A DNA stretch of 64,000 nucleotides from Acidobacteriota bacterium (GCA_026393755.1 JAPKZO010000022.1:62001-126000); one strand, 5' to 3'; counted from the stretch's first letter, positions 9,222 to 18,793 are shown. The notes: a model not told the origin generated them from the sequence alone. Numbers and translations are program-made.

Positions 9222-10226
9222 ATGGCTGTCGAACTGCTGGAATTCGAGGAACCCGTCGGGATCCTGTTGAAGGAGATCGAGGCGCTGAGCCTGATGCCGC
9301 GCACCGAAAGCCGCGGCCAGGATATCGATCGGCTCAAGGGACGCGTCGACAGCCTCCGATCCGAAATCTTTGCGAACCTGACGCCCTGGCAATGCGTGCT
9401 GGTCGCCCGCCACCTGGCCCGGCCCGGCACACTGGACTACATCCAGAGTCTCTTTACGGATTTCATCGAGATTCACGGCGATCGCCGTTTCGCCGATGAC
9501 AAGGCCATCGTGTGCGGATCAGCCAGGTATCACGGGCAGCACGTCCTCGTGGTGGGGCACCAGAAGGGTGGCACGACGAAGGAGAAGATCGCCCGCAACT
9601 TCGGGTATGCCCGCCCGGAGGGTTACCGGAAAGCCATCCGGACGATGCGGTTGGCCGAGAAGTTCGGACGGCCGGTGATCGTGTTTGTGGACACGCCGGC
9701 TGCCTTTCCCGGGATCGAATCGGAAGAACGGGGCGTCGCCGAGGCCATTGCGTACAACCTCCGGGAGATGGCGGTGCTCGACGTGCCGGTGGTGATCGCG
9801 GTGTGCGGAGAGGGAGGCAGCGGTGGCGCGCTGGGAATTGCCATTGGCGATCGGGTGCTGATGCAGCAGTTTGCCATCTACAGCGTCATTCCCCCGGAAG
9901 GCTGCTCGGCAATCCTGTGGCGGGACTCTGCGCGGAAAGTCGAGGCAGCCCAGGCGCTGAAGCTCACAGGGCCGGATCTGATCGGCCTCGGAATCGTGGA
10001 CGAGATCGTGGCCGAACCGCTCGGCGGCGCGCATCAGGATCCCGCGAAGGCTTCCCAGTTGCTGGATGAGGCGATTGCGCGAACGCTGGCCGAGATCAGC
10101 GCCTGGACATCGGAGGAACGGCTCGCGAACCGCTACAACAAGTTCCGCAACATGGGGCGGTTCGGCATCGACTTCGTCGACGGTGCGATGGCGGCTGGTC
10201 CAGAGTCCGAATCCAGTGCCCGCTGA
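9222..10226 (+). CDS. accA: Acetyl-CoA carboxylase carboxyltransferase subunit alpha
   Basis: 334 residues, close to the usual 315-335. It catalyses, with AccD, transfer of CO2 from carboxybiotin to acetyl-CoA, the first step of fatty-acid synthesis. Conserved blocks are DRRFADDKAIVCG, GHQKGGTTKEKIARNFG, PEGYRKAIRTMRLAEKF, FVDTPAAFPGIESEERG and CGEGGSGGALGIAIGDRVL, followed by SVIPPEGCSAILWRD. AccD, AccB and AccC are not in the window. GGGGAG lies just before ATG 9222. Its TGA overlaps the recJ ATG by one base (TGATG), so the two are translationally coupled. Confidence 0.97.
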   Translation: MAVELLEFEEPVGILLKEIEALSLMPRTESRGQDIDRLKGRVDSLRSEIFANLTPWQCVLVARHLARPGTLDYIQSLFTDFIEIHGDRRFADDKAIVCGSARYHGQHVLVVGHQKGGTTKEKIARNFGYARPEGYRKAIRTMRLAEKFGRPVIVFVDTPAAFPGIESEERGVAEAIAYNLREMAVLDVPVVIAVCGEGGSGGALGIAIGDRVLMQQFAIYSVIPPEGCSAILWRDSARKVEAAQALKLTGPDLIGLGIVDEIVAEPLGGAHQDPAKASQLLDEAIARTLAEISAWTSEERLANRYNKFRNMGRFGIDFVDGAMAAGPESESSAR

Positions 10227-11953
10227 TGGTGTCCTACGTCTGGGAGGAGCTCTCGTGCGAGGACGCGCAGATTCGCGTACTGACCGGGGCGCTCGGGATC
10301 ACACCGCTGCTGGCCCGGCTGCTGTGCCTGCGCGGCCTGACGACGCCGGACGCGGCTGACAGCTTCCTTCATCCGTCCCTCGATCAACTCCACGATCCGT
10401 TCCTCATGGAGGGCATGCGCGCGGCAGTCGATCGCCTGCTGAGCGCCGTGGCCAACGGCGAGCGGATCGTCATTCACGGCGACTACGACGTCGACGGCAT
10501 CACCGCGACCGTCATCCTGCGCCGGACGCTCGAAATGCTCGGCGCGAACGTCGGCCATTTTGTGCCCGAGCGCCTCCGGGACGGGTACGGTCTGAATACG
10601 CCGGCGATCGAGCGCCTCCACGCCGAGGGCGTGCAACTCATCGTCTCGGTGGACTGCGGCATTCGAGGGATGGACGCCGGCCGGCGCGCGCGCGAACTGG
10701 GCGTGGATCTGATCATCACCGATCACCATCAGCCGGACGACGAACTGCCGGCTGCCGTGGCGATCATCAATCCCCGGCAGCCTTCGTGCACCTACCCCGA
10801 CAAGAACCTGGCGGGCGTTGGCGTTGCGCTGAAGCTGGTCCAGGCACTCTGCGCCCGGACAGGGCACGACCGCTGGGTGCCCTCGTGCGTCAAGATTGCC
10901 GCGATCGGGACACTGGCCGATGTGGTGCCGTTGGTGGGTGAGAACCGCGTGATTGCCAAGCTCGGTCTCGAACTGCTGTCGCGCGGCCCCAACAAGGTTG
11001 GCCTGCGGGCGCTGATCGAAGCCTCCGGGCTGACGGGCAAGATCATCGACGGCTATCACGTGGCCTTCATGATTGCGCCGCGCGTGAACGCGGCGGGCCG
11101 CATGAGCACCCCGGATATCGCGATGCGGCTGCTGCTGGCATCCGATGAGAGTGCGGCGGCCGAAGCGCGCGACCTCGCCTCGCAGCTCAATCACGAGAAT
11201 GAGCGGCGCCAGCAGGAGGAACGCGGCATCGTCAACGAGGCCCGGCGTCTGGTCGAGCACGATCCGGACATCGGCGCTCGTTCCGTGCTCGTGGTCGCCG
11301 GAGACGGATGGCACCGTGGCGTCATCGGCATCGTCGCATCAAAGCTGGTCGACACGTTTCACAGACCGTCCATCGTCATCTCGATCGACGGGGACCTCGC
11401 CCATGGGTCGTGCCGGAGCATTCCGGGTTTTGACATGCTGGCCGCACTCGAGGCGCATGGCGGGTATCTCGAAAAGTTCGGCGGGCATTGCGCCGCGGCG
11501 GGTCTGACCATGGAGTCGGGAAAGATCAAGGCGTTTCGGCAGGCGGTGACTGAGTGGGCCGACCAGCGGCTTGGGCCCGACGACGTGCGGCCCCGGCTGA
11601 GGCTCGACGCGGCATTGCGTTTTCCGGAGATCAATGAGGCCCTCGTCGAGACCCTCATGGCGCTGGCGCCGTTTGGGGCCGGCAACCCCAAACCGCTGTT
11701 CTGCGCGCGCGGCGTCGTCGTGGCTGACGGTCCCCGCCGACTGAAGGAACGGCACCTGAGCCTCAGTTTGCGGCAGGATGGTGTGCCATTGCGCGGCGTG
11801 TTCTGGCGCGCCGCCGGGCGGGCGGCCGAGATCGAACAGGCGCGTGCGGCGCTGGACGTGGCGTTCTCGGTCGAGCAGAATACGTTCAACGGGACCACCC
11901 GAATCGAGGTGTCGTTGGCGGATGTACGGGCGACCGGACAGGGCGACCGATGA
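10226..11953 (+). CDS. recJ: Single-stranded-DNA-specific exonuclease RecJ
   Basis: A 575-residue 5'-3' ssDNA exonuclease of the DHH/DHHA1 family acting in RecFOR repair and mismatch repair. Motif I HGDYDVDGITAT, motif III ITDHHQPDDELPAA (the DHH signature) and NPRQPSC are present. The DHHA1 region carries GDGWHRGVIGIVASKL and the glycine-rich FGGHCAAAGLTM, and an OB-fold forms the C-terminus. It starts at ATG 10226 inside the accA stop, and its own stop overlaps the start of the next gene by four bases (ATGA), so it is embedded in the operon. Confidence 0.95.
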   Translation: MVSYVWEELSCEDAQIRVLTGALGITPLLARLLCLRGLTTPDAADSFLHPSLDQLHDPFLMEGMRAAVDRLLSAVANGERIVIHGDYDVDGITATVILRRTLEMLGANVGHFVPERLRDGYGLNTPAIERLHAEGVQLIVSVDCGIRGMDAGRRARELGVDLIITDHHQPDDELPAAVAIINPRQPSCTYPDKNLAGVGVALKLVQALCARTGHDRWVPSCVKIAAIGTLADVVPLVGENRVIAKLGLELLSRGPNKVGLRALIEASGLTGKIIDGYHVAFMIAPRVNAAGRMSTPDIAMRLLLASDESAAAEARDLASQLNHENERRQQEERGIVNEARRLVEHDPDIGARSVLVVAGDGWHRGVIGIVASKLVDTFHRPSIVISIDGDLAHGSCRSIPGFDMLAALEAHGGYLEKFGGHCAAAGLTMESGKIKAFRQAVTEWADQRLGPDDVRPRLRLDAALRFPEINEALVETLMALAPFGAGNPKPLFCARGVVVADGPRRLKERHLSLSLRQDGVPLRGVFWRAAGRAAEIEQARAALDVAFSVEQNTFNGTTRIEVSLADVRATGQGDR

Positions 11954-14079
11954 CTCGTTGGCGAAAGTGGCTTCGTGCGCTCATCGCGGTGTTCGGCGTG
12001 AGCTTTGCCATCGTGTTGTTTGTCACCATTCGAGACGCGAAGCGCCCCTCCCGGACAGTCCCGAACGTCACGCGCCTCGATGCGACCGCCGCCGCCGAAG
12101 CGACGAAGGGAACCGTCCGGAGTCTCGGTGCCAGGACGGAGAAGTGGAACGTCGAGTTCGAGCATAGTCTCGCCTACGCAGACGGCCGCCAGAAGCTGAC
12201 CGGCGTTCGTGCGGTGGTGCCTCAGCGCGACGGGCGGTCCTTCCGGCTGAAAGGGAATGAGGCCGAGATCGGGCCTCGTCAGGAGCAGCTCGTGATGCGC
12301 GGCGCGGTCGAAATGACGTCGAGCGATGGTTTCGTGGGACACACCGAGGAGGCCTCGTTCAATCAGACGGAAGGCGTGCTCCGGACGCCGCTGGATTTCT
12401 CGTTCACCCGGAATCGATTGTCCGGGTCGTCGACGGGGATGACCTACGATCAGAACCGCGACATCATCTCCCTGTTGGAGCGCGCCGTGCTGATGATGGC
12501 GCCGTCCACCGCAGCCGGTGCCGCGACGACCATCGACGCAGGAACGGCGGTGATGGCGAGACGCGATCATTACGACCGGTTCGAGAGAGGGTTCCGACTG
12601 GTGAACGGCACGCGCGTACTCGAGAGCGACAGCGCCACAGCCTACCTGACCGATGACGACGCCACGGTGACGTCGCTCGAGATGCGGGGGAATTCGCGCA
12701 TCAGCGGTCTCGGCGAGGGCGCGGGTGCGGTCAGGATGATGCATGCCGACGACATGAACCTGGAGTTCGCCGACGATGGTCGGACGCTGCAGGGCGCGAC
12801 GCTCTCCCGCAACGCCGTAGTCGACATGGGCGACGCGGGGGACGGCGGCGGGGCGCGGAGTGTCTCGGCGGACTGGATTGACGTGCGCCTCCTGCCCGAC
12901 GGCAGCACCGTGTCCGCGCTGACCGCCCGGGACAACATGATTTTGACGCTGCCGGCCAGCAAGGACGAACCAAAGCGGGTCATCACCGCTGCCACACTGG
13001 CCGCGAAGGGAGAGCCGGGCAAGGGATTGACCTCGGCGAAGCTGGTCGGCAATGCCGAGTACCGCGAGCTCCGGGAGACAGCGACCGGCCGTGTCATCCG
13101 GCGGGTCAGCGGGCGCATGCTGGACCTGGCCACCGAGCCCGGGCTCGGCGACATCGACGAGGCGAGATTCTCGGGCGCGGTCCGCTTTGACGACCCCCCG
13201 CTGCGCGCATCGTCTGGCACCGCCCGGTATCTGGTGAAGCGGGGCGCTATCGAGTTGGATGGCAACGACGAGACGACGGGGCTGATGCCGCGAGTCACCG
13301 ATGGTCAGGTCACCATCGACGCACGCAAGATCAGTATCGCCGTCGACCAGCGGCAAGTGATCGCGACCAAGGACGTGCGAAGCGCGATGTTGCCGGCGTC
13401 GGCGGCGGGAGCCGGCGGGGGAGTGCACCGCGCCTCCATGTTGAAGCAGGATCAGCCCGTCTACGCCACGGCCGATCAGCTGGCGTACGACGGACTGAAG
13501 CATCTGGCGGTCTACACGACCAATGCGAGGCTGTGGCAGGGCGATACCGCTATTTCGGGCGACACGGTCACGGTGGATGACGCCAGCGGCAACCTGAGTT
13601 CGAAAGGACACGTTCGTTCCACGCTGATGCTCGAGCAGACCGATCCCAAAACGAAGCGGGTGGACCGGATGTCCAGCATCGCCACGGCCGACACCATGAC
13701 ATATCAGGAGGCGCAGCGACGCGCCACGTATACCACCAATGCCCACGCCTCGGGACCGCAGGGCGACCTGCATGCCAGCACAATCGAGATGTACCTGAAA
13801 GTGTCCGGCAGCGAACTCGATCGGGTGGAGGCGTACACCAACGTCACCACGCGGGACGCGACGCGCTTCGCGACCGGTGACCGCCTGACCTATTTCGCCG
13901 ACGACGGGAGGTACGTGATGCTGGGCGCTCCCGTCACGGTGTGCGCGGACATGCGGGAAACCACGGGCCGCACTTTGAAATTCTTCAAGGATTCGAATAC
14001 GATCACCGTCGACGGGAACGAGGAACTCCGCACCGAGATGAAGGGTGGCGCGAAATGCGGCGAGGCACGAAAACACTGA
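11950..14079 (+). CDS. LptC/LptA-like LPS-export protein, long fused form
   Basis: 709 residues with one N-terminal membrane anchor (LRALIAVFGVSFAIVLFVTI, about residues 9-28). An LptC-type jellyroll region follows (KWNVEFEHSLAYADGRQKL, RLKGNEAEIGPRQEQLVMRG), and then a long series of OstA/LptA-like strands (ATADQLAYDGLKHLAVYTTN, TADTMTYQEAQRRATYTTN, FATGDRLTYFADDGRYVMLG). E. coli LptC and LptA are each under 200 residues, so this looks like an inner-membrane LptC fused to several LptA-like units, able to form much of the periplasmic bridge in one chain. It sits directly before lptB with no gap, which supports the role. Exact domain borders are an estimate. Confidence 0.85.
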   Translation: MTRWRKWLRALIAVFGVSFAIVLFVTIRDAKRPSRTVPNVTRLDATAAAEATKGTVRSLGARTEKWNVEFEHSLAYADGRQKLTGVRAVVPQRDGRSFRLKGNEAEIGPRQEQLVMRGAVEMTSSDGFVGHTEEASFNQTEGVLRTPLDFSFTRNRLSGSSTGMTYDQNRDIISLLERAVLMMAPSTAAGAATTIDAGTAVMARRDHYDRFERGFRLVNGTRVLESDSATAYLTDDDATVTSLEMRGNSRISGLGEGAGAVRMMHADDMNLEFADDGRTLQGATLSRNAVVDMGDAGDGGGARSVSADWIDVRLLPDGSTVSALTARDNMILTLPASKDEPKRVITAATLAAKGEPGKGLTSAKLVGNAEYRELRETATGRVIRRVSGRMLDLATEPGLGDIDEARFSGAVRFDDPPLRASSGTARYLVKRGAIELDGNDETTGLMPRVTDGQVTIDARKISIAVDQRQVIATKDVRSAMLPASAAGAGGGVHRASMLKQDQPVYATADQLAYDGLKHLAVYTTNARLWQGDTAISGDTVTVDDASGNLSSKGHVRSTLMLEQTDPKTKRVDRMSSIATADTMTYQEAQRRATYTTNAHASGPQGDLHASTIEMYLKVSGSELDRVEAYTNVTTRDATRFATGDRLTYFADDGRYVMLGAPVTVCADMRETTGRTLKFFKDSNTITVDGNEELRTEMKGGAKCGEARKH

Positions 14080-14805
14080 ATGGCCACGCTCCGCACTGAC
14101 GCGCTCACCAAGTCCTACAGCGGCCGCACGGTCGTCAAGGGCGTGAGTGTCGATGTGTCGTCCGGCGAAGTCGTCGGTCTGCTGGGGCCCAATGGCGCGG
14201 GCAAGACGACCACCTTCTACATGACGGTCGGACTGACCGCGCCCGATTCCGGCCGCGTGCTGCTCAACGGCAAGGACGTGACTGACGACCCGATGTATAT
14301 CCGGGCCCGAAAGGGCATCGGGTACCTGCCGCAGGAGCCTTCCGTGTTCCGCGGTCTCACGGTTCAGCAGAACATCTACGCCATTCTGGAGACGCTCCCT
14401 CTCAAGTCGAAGGACCGCCGGGCACGCCTGCACGCACTGCTGGCCGAACTGAATCTCACGCCGCTGGCCGACGCGCCGGCGTACACGCTGTCGGGCGGTG
14501 AGCGCCGCCGCGTGGAGATCACCAGGGCGCTGGTCATCTCGCCCCAGTTCATCCTGCTCGATGAGCCCTTCGCCGGAATCGACCCGATTGCCGTCTCGGA
14601 CATTCAGACGATTATCTTTCACCTCAAGCAGCGGGGAATCGGGGTGCTCATCACGGATCACAACGTGAGGGAGACGCTCCGCATCACCGACCGGGCCTAT
14701 ATCGTCAACGACGGTGTGATCTTCAGGAGCGGCACTCCCGACAGCCTCGCGGCCGACGAGGACGTTCGACGCATCTATCTGGGCGCGGATTTCCGGCTGG
14801 ACTGA
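14080..14805 (+). CDS. lptB: LPS export ABC transporter ATPase LptB
   Basis: A 241-residue ABC ATPase that powers extraction of LPS from the inner membrane with LptF and LptG. Walker [10 protein letters not shown] with K42, the LptB-typical [18 protein letters not shown], signature [15 protein letters not shown], Walker [14 protein letters not shown] and switch His in [10 protein letters not shown] are all visible. Its membrane partners are encoded 18 kb away as a single LptF-LptG fusion. It abuts the LptC/LptA-like gene and precedes rpoN, the same lptA-lptB-rpoN-hpf order as in E. coli. Confidence 0.96.
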   Translation: MATLRTDALTKSYSGRTVVKGVSVDVSSGEVVGLLGPNGAGKTTTFYMTVGLTAPDSGRVLLNGKDVTDDPMYIRARKGIGYLPQEPSVFRGLTVQQNIYAILETLPLKSKDRRARLHALLAELNLTPLADAPAYTLSGGERRRVEITRALVISPQFILLDEPFAGIDPIAVSDIQTIIFHLKQRGIGVLITDHNVRETLRITDRAYIVNDGVIFRSGTPDSLAADEDVRRIYLGADFRLD

Positions 14806-14806
14806 C

Positions 14807-14842
14807 GGTCGTCCGAACGACTACACTTCGGTACGGACGGCC
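14807..14842 (+). promoter_or_regulatory. 9-bp stem-loop covering the rpoN translation-start region
   Basis: Bases 14807-14815 (GGTCGTCCG) pair with 14834-14842 (CGGACGGCC) with one G-T pair and an 18-base loop. The 3' arm ends at the base before the rpoN ATG and contains the only Shine-Dalgarno-like bases (GGACGG). It fills almost all of the lptB-rpoN gap, so it could limit rpoN translation. Function is inferred. Confidence 0.45.
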
Positions 14843-16273
14843 ATGGCGCTTCAGCAGAAACTGCACACGAAACTCGTTCAAAAACTGATCCTGACGCCAT
14901 CGTTGCAGCAGGCGATCAAGCTGCTGCCGATGTCCACGCTGGAGCTGGCGGACCTCCTCAATCAGGAGGTTGTCGAGAACCCCCTGCTCGAGGAGGCGTC
15001 GCTCGACGACGCCCAGTCGTCGGAGGCCGCGTCCTCCGAGAAAGCGGAGGGTGACGCCGAGGCGGCCGCTCCGAAGACCGACACGTGGGACGACAACGAC
15101 TACGCTTACTTCTTCGGCGACTACCTTGACGACGGGTACCGGGCCCGCACGCAACAGGAAGTCAAAGAGCTGCCGCCGATCGAGAACACCCTGTCGACCA
15201 GTTCATCGCTCTCGGACCATCTCCAGTGGCAGCTGTCCCTGCAGACCACCGATGACACGACGCGGGAGATTGGCGACGCGATTATCGGCAATCTCGATGA
15301 CGACGGATACCTGGTGGCGTCGGTCGATGAGATCGCCACCATGGGGGGATGGAGCGCCGAGGACGTCGAGACGGCCCTGCGGATCGTGCAGCAATTCGAC
15401 CCCGTGGGTGTCGCCGCGCGCGACCTCCAGGAATGTCTCAGCCTGCAGTTGCAGCACATCGATCACGACACGTCGGTGGCCGAGACGATCGTGACCGAGC
15501 ACCTGCGGCTGCTGCAGAACCACCAGGTGCCCGAGATCGCCCGGAAGCTCGGCATGACGATCGACGAGGTCAAGGAACACGTCGAACTGATTCGCCACCT
15601 CGATCCCAAGCCGGGCAGCCAGTACAACCGGGCGGATTCCCACTACGTGATTCCCGACGTGTACGTCGTCAAGGTCGAGGATCAGTACGTGGCGCTGCTG
15701 AACGAAGAGGGATTGCCGCAGCTGCGGATCAGTCCCGTCTACCGGCGGCTGCTCGACAAGGGCGCCGATAACACCGCCGAGACACGGGCGTACGTGAAGG
15801 ACAAGTTCCGCTCCGCGCTGTGGCTCATCAAGTCGGTCGAACAGCGGCAAAAGACGATTCACAAGGTCGCGACCAGCATCATCACGTATCAACGGGAGTT
15901 CCTCGACCAGGGCATCGAGTTCCTCCGGCCGCTGGTCCTGCGCGACGTGGCCAACGACATCGGCATGCATGAATCGACGGTGAGCCGTGTCGTGACCAAC
16001 AAGTACATGCACACGCCTCAGGGCGTGTTCGAAATGAAGTACTTCTTTCATAGCGGGATCAGCAGCTCCTACGGCGAGAACGTCTCGTCGGTGACGATCA
16101 AGCAGCGGATCCGGAAGATCATCGGAGCCGAGGATGCAAAGAAGCCGTTGAGCGACTCGAAGATCGTGAGCATCCTGCAGAGGGAGGGTCTGGTGCTGGC
16201 GCGGCGGACGATTGCCAAGTACCGCGAGGAATTGAAGATCCCCACATCCAATCAGCGCAAGACGCTGTATTGA
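14843..16273 (+). CDS. rpoN: RNA polymerase sigma-54 factor
   Basis: 476 residues. Region I is Gln/Leu-rich (TPSLQQAIKLLPMSTLEL), followed by an acidic linker at about residues 50-95, a core-binding domain (DDDGYLVASVDEIA, LRIVQQFDPVGVAARDL), the HTH (VANDIGMHESTVSRVVTNKY) and the RpoN box ARRTIAKYRE at 453-462. Sigma-54 reads -24/-12 promoters and needs an AAA+ activator; none is encoded here. The gene starts right after a stem-loop that may restrain translation. The following hpf gene is seven bases away, and the regulatory PTS genes come next, as in proteobacterial rpoN clusters. Confidence 0.97.
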   Translation: MALQQKLHTKLVQKLILTPSLQQAIKLLPMSTLELADLLNQEVVENPLLEEASLDDAQSSEAASSEKAEGDAEAAAPKTDTWDDNDYAYFFGDYLDDGYRARTQQEVKELPPIENTLSTSSSLSDHLQWQLSLQTTDDTTREIGDAIIGNLDDDGYLVASVDEIATMGGWSAEDVETALRIVQQFDPVGVAARDLQECLSLQLQHIDHDTSVAETIVTEHLRLLQNHQVPEIARKLGMTIDEVKEHVELIRHLDPKPGSQYNRADSHYVIPDVYVVKVEDQYVALLNEEGLPQLRISPVYRRLLDKGADNTAETRAYVKDKFRSALWLIKSVEQRQKTIHKVATSIITYQREFLDQGIEFLRPLVLRDVANDIGMHESTVSRVVTNKYMHTPQGVFEMKYFFHSGISSSYGENVSSVTIKQRIRKIIGAEDAKKPLSDSKIVSILQREGLVLARRTIAKYREELKIPTSNQRKTLY

Positions 16274-16280
16274 GGCCATC

Positions 16281-16811
16281 ATGCGACTCGCACTGACGGG
16301 CAGAGGCGTGGACATCACGCCGGCATTGCGCAAGCTGGTGGAGCGGAAGCTCGCGCGACTGGAGCGGGTGCTGAGCGACAAGGGCGTCTCCGGCCAGGTC
16401 GAGCTCAGGCTCGAGAAGTTCCGGCGCGTGAGCGAACTGCGCGTGCACGTGCGGGGCGGCCACATGTTCCAGGCTATCGCAGCGGCGACGACCTGGGAGA
16501 TTTCGCTGGCCGACGCGACCGACAAGATCGTGCAGCAGGTGCAGACGCTGAAGGGCAAGTGGCAGGAGCGCAAGCGGGAAGGCCGGCCCGCGCGCCGATC
16601 CGCTGAGGCCGCCATTCCGGCCGCCCAGGTGCGGCGCATCGTGCGTGCGCGCCGCTACCCGGTGCGGGCGCTCACGCTCGAAGCCGCCGCCCAGCAGGTG
16701 GGCCCATCGACCGACGCCTTCGTGGTGTTCCGAAATCCGGGCACTGATGCCATCAGCGTGCTGTACCGGCGCAAGGATGGCGATCTCGGCCTCATCGAAC
16801 CGCAGGCCTGA
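16281..16811 (+). CDS. hpf: Ribosome hibernation-promoting factor, long form
   Basis: 176 residues. The N-terminal sigma-54 modulation/HPF domain (MRLALTGRGVDITPALR, ARLERVLSDKG, VHVRGGHMFQAIAAATTWE) is followed by a linker and the C-terminal dimerisation domain (KRIVRARRYPVRALTLEAA-like, then LGPSTDAFVVFRN-like text and SVLYRRKDGDLGLIEP). Long HPF dimers join two 70S ribosomes into inactive 100S particles in stationary phase. It follows rpoN by seven bases and precedes hprK by five, so it shares their transcript. Confidence 0.93.
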   Translation: MRLALTGRGVDITPALRKLVERKLARLERVLSDKGVSGQVELRLEKFRRVSELRVHVRGGHMFQAIAAATTWEISLADATDKIVQQVQTLKGKWQERKREGRPARRSAEAAIPAAQVRRIVRARRYPVRALTLEAAAQQVGPSTDAFVVFRNPGTDAISVLYRRKDGDLGLIEPQA

Positions 16812-16816
16812 CCACC

Positions 16817-17842
16817 ATGGCCGCGGGCCTTCCGCCGATGTGCCCATCTGATCACGCCGTGACCGTCGGCCAGTTGCTGCGCATCCGGCCTGACGGATCC
16901 AATCTTGGTCTCGAACTCCTGGCTGGCCGCGCGGGACTGGGACGGCCGATTCTCAGTCCCTACGTGTTGAAGACCGGCCTCGCGCTCGCCGGCTTCGACG
17001 CCTACCTCAAGGCCGGCCGCGTGCTGATCTTCGGCGCGAGCGAACTTGGTTATCTCGCCAGCCTCGCTCGGGATGCCCGCGTGCTGAGCCTCTCACGGAC
17101 GCTGCGGCATGACATTCCGTGCGTCCTGGTGACAGGCGGCAACGCCGTGCCGGACGAACTGCCCGTCGAGGCTGAGCGCGCGGCGGTGCCGGTGCTGCGG
17201 ACCAGGCTCGCCACACCGATTGCGATTGCCAAGCTCACGGGCTATCTCGAGGACATCCTCGCCGAACGCACGATTCTGCATGCCGTACTGATGGACTTGC
17301 TCGGCCTGGGCGTGCTCATCGTCGGCGAGAGCGGCATCGGCAAGAGCGAATGTGCCATGGACCTGATCCTGCGGGGACATCGCCTGGTCGCCGACGACAC
17401 CGTGGAGGTGCGGCGCCGGGCAGAGTCGGTGCTGATTGGCACGTGCCCGGAACTCACCCGGTTCCACATGGAGATTCGGGGCCTCGGCGTGGTCAACGTC
17501 AAGGATCTGTTCGGCGTGGCATCCTCGCGATCGTCGAAGCGGGTGGAACTGGTCGTGCAGCTGGAACGCTGGGAGGTGGGCCGCCAGTACGATCGCCTCG
17601 GCCTTGACGACGAGTTCTTCGATATCCTGGGCCTGAGGGTGCCGATGATTCGGATGCCGGTCGCACCGGGACGGAGTGTGGCGAACCTGGTCGAAGTCGC
17701 GGCGCGGAACCAGTTGCTGCGAGCGCGCGGAATGAACGCCGCCCGGCGCCTCGCCGATCGCCTGGACCGGACCCTGAGGGAATCGATTCCAGACCCGGAC
17801 GAGGATGCCGATGATCTCGGCGATGGAGACATCGACACATGA
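16817..17842 (+). CDS. hprK: HPr kinase/phosphorylase
   Basis: 341 residues, slightly longer than the usual 310-320. The N-terminal regulatory domain (TVGQLLRIRPDGSNLGLELLAG) precedes the P-loop GESGIGKSECAMDLI and the metal/catalytic stretch GHRLVADDTVEV. EIRGLGVVNVKDLFG and RMPVAPGRSVANLVEVAARN are further family signatures. HprK phosphorylates and dephosphorylates HPr on Ser46; the HPr encoded 1.4 kb downstream has that serine, so the pair is functional on paper. ATG 16817 was used; a start at 16838 is possible. Its last four bases overlap rapZ. Confidence 0.95.
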   Translation: MAAGLPPMCPSDHAVTVGQLLRIRPDGSNLGLELLAGRAGLGRPILSPYVLKTGLALAGFDAYLKAGRVLIFGASELGYLASLARDARVLSLSRTLRHDIPCVLVTGGNAVPDELPVEAERAAVPVLRTRLATPIAIAKLTGYLEDILAERTILHAVLMDLLGLGVLIVGESGIGKSECAMDLILRGHRLVADDTVEVRRRAESVLIGTCPELTRFHMEIRGLGVVNVKDLFGVASSRSSKRVELVVQLERWEVGRQYDRLGLDDEFFDILGLRVPMIRMPVAPGRSVANLVEVAARNQLLRARGMNAARRLADRLDRTLRESIPDPDEDADDLGDGDIDT

Positions 17843-18753
17843 CGCCAGGAAGGCGCGGCAAGGGTGTCGGCGCGCGCGTGGCGGAAGCGCGGTTTGTCGT
17901 GCTGACCGGTTTGTCGGGCGCAGGCAAGTCGCACGCGATCCGCGCGCTCGAGGACCTCGGGTACTTCTGCGTCGACAATCTGCCGCTCACGCTGGTGCCG
18001 GCGATCGCGTCTCTGGCGAGCCGCGCCGGATCGGATCTCGAGAAGGTGGCGATCGTTGTGGACGTCCGGGAAGGATCGCAACTGGCGGAGTTCCCGTCCG
18101 TATTCCGGCGGGTGCAGCGCATTCGAGGTCTCAAGCCGCTGCTGATCTACCTCGACGCCAACGACGACACCCTGGTTCGCCGCTTCAGCGAGACCCGCCG
18201 GCCCCACCCGCTCGCGCACGACCGCCCGATTCTCGAGGGCATCCGCGAAGAGCGGCGGCGGCTTCGGCCCATCCGGAAACTGGCCGACGAGATCATCGAC
18301 ACGAGCGCGTTTACCGTGCACGAGCTGCGCGAAGCGTTCCTCGCGATGTCGCGTCAGAGTGGCCGTGCCGCGATCATGCAGGTCAACTTCCTGAGCTTCG
18401 GCTTCAAGCACGGCGTACCTCCGGAAAGCGACCTGGTCCTGGATGTGCGATTCCTGCCGAATCCGCATTTCGTCCCCAGGTGCCGGCGAATGACGGGGCT
18501 GGACGCCGCGGTTGTGCGCTTCATGAACAGCCATCCCGTGACCCTCGAGACGATCGGACGGTTCGTGACGCTGCTGAAGTTCCTCGTTCCGCTCTATGCG
18601 CACGAAGGCAAGAGCTATCTGACAGTGTCGGTTGGATGCACAGGGGGACGGCATCGATCCGTCTACGTGGCGGAGGCCCTGCGGAAGTCGATCGGACCAA
18701 TTCAGGGTGCGCGCTTTCACGTGCGGCATCGCGACATGGAGTTGGGCTCGTGA
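17839..18753 (+). CDS. rapZ: RapZ-type nucleotide-binding protein / RNase adapter
   Basis: 304 residues. The Walker A motif GLSGAGKS is near the N-terminus, followed by AIRALEDLGYFCVDNLP, YLDANDDTLVRRFSETRRPHPL and the C-terminal domain signatures FLSFGFKHGVP, DVRFLPNPHF and GCTGGRHRSVYVAEAL. In E. coli RapZ controls glucosamine-6-phosphate synthase mRNA decay through RNase E; in other bacteria (YvcJ) the role is less clear. Its place between hprK and the PTS carriers is conserved in many Gram-negatives. The start overlaps hprK by four bases. Confidence 0.94.
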   Translation: MTPGRRGKGVGARVAEARFVVLTGLSGAGKSHAIRALEDLGYFCVDNLPLTLVPAIASLASRAGSDLEKVAIVVDVREGSQLAEFPSVFRRVQRIRGLKPLLIYLDANDDTLVRRFSETRRPHPLAHDRPILEGIREERRRLRPIRKLADEIIDTSAFTVHELREAFLAMSRQSGRAAIMQVNFLSFGFKHGVPPESDLVLDVRFLPNPHFVPRCRRMTGLDAAVVRFMNSHPVTLETIGRFVTLLKFLVPLYAHEGKSYLTVSVGCTGGRHRSVYVAEALRKSIGPIQGARFHVRHRDMELGS

Positions 18754-18793
18754 CGCGCGCGGGGAACCGAAGGCGCCCCACAAGGAGACACCG

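Noticed and set aside
11359-14661. 1100-codon open frame on the minus strand opposite recJ, the Lpt fusion and lptB
   Set aside because: It is the shadow of three well-supported plus-strand genes in a high-GC sequence; its translation is Arg/His/Gln-rich with no domain.
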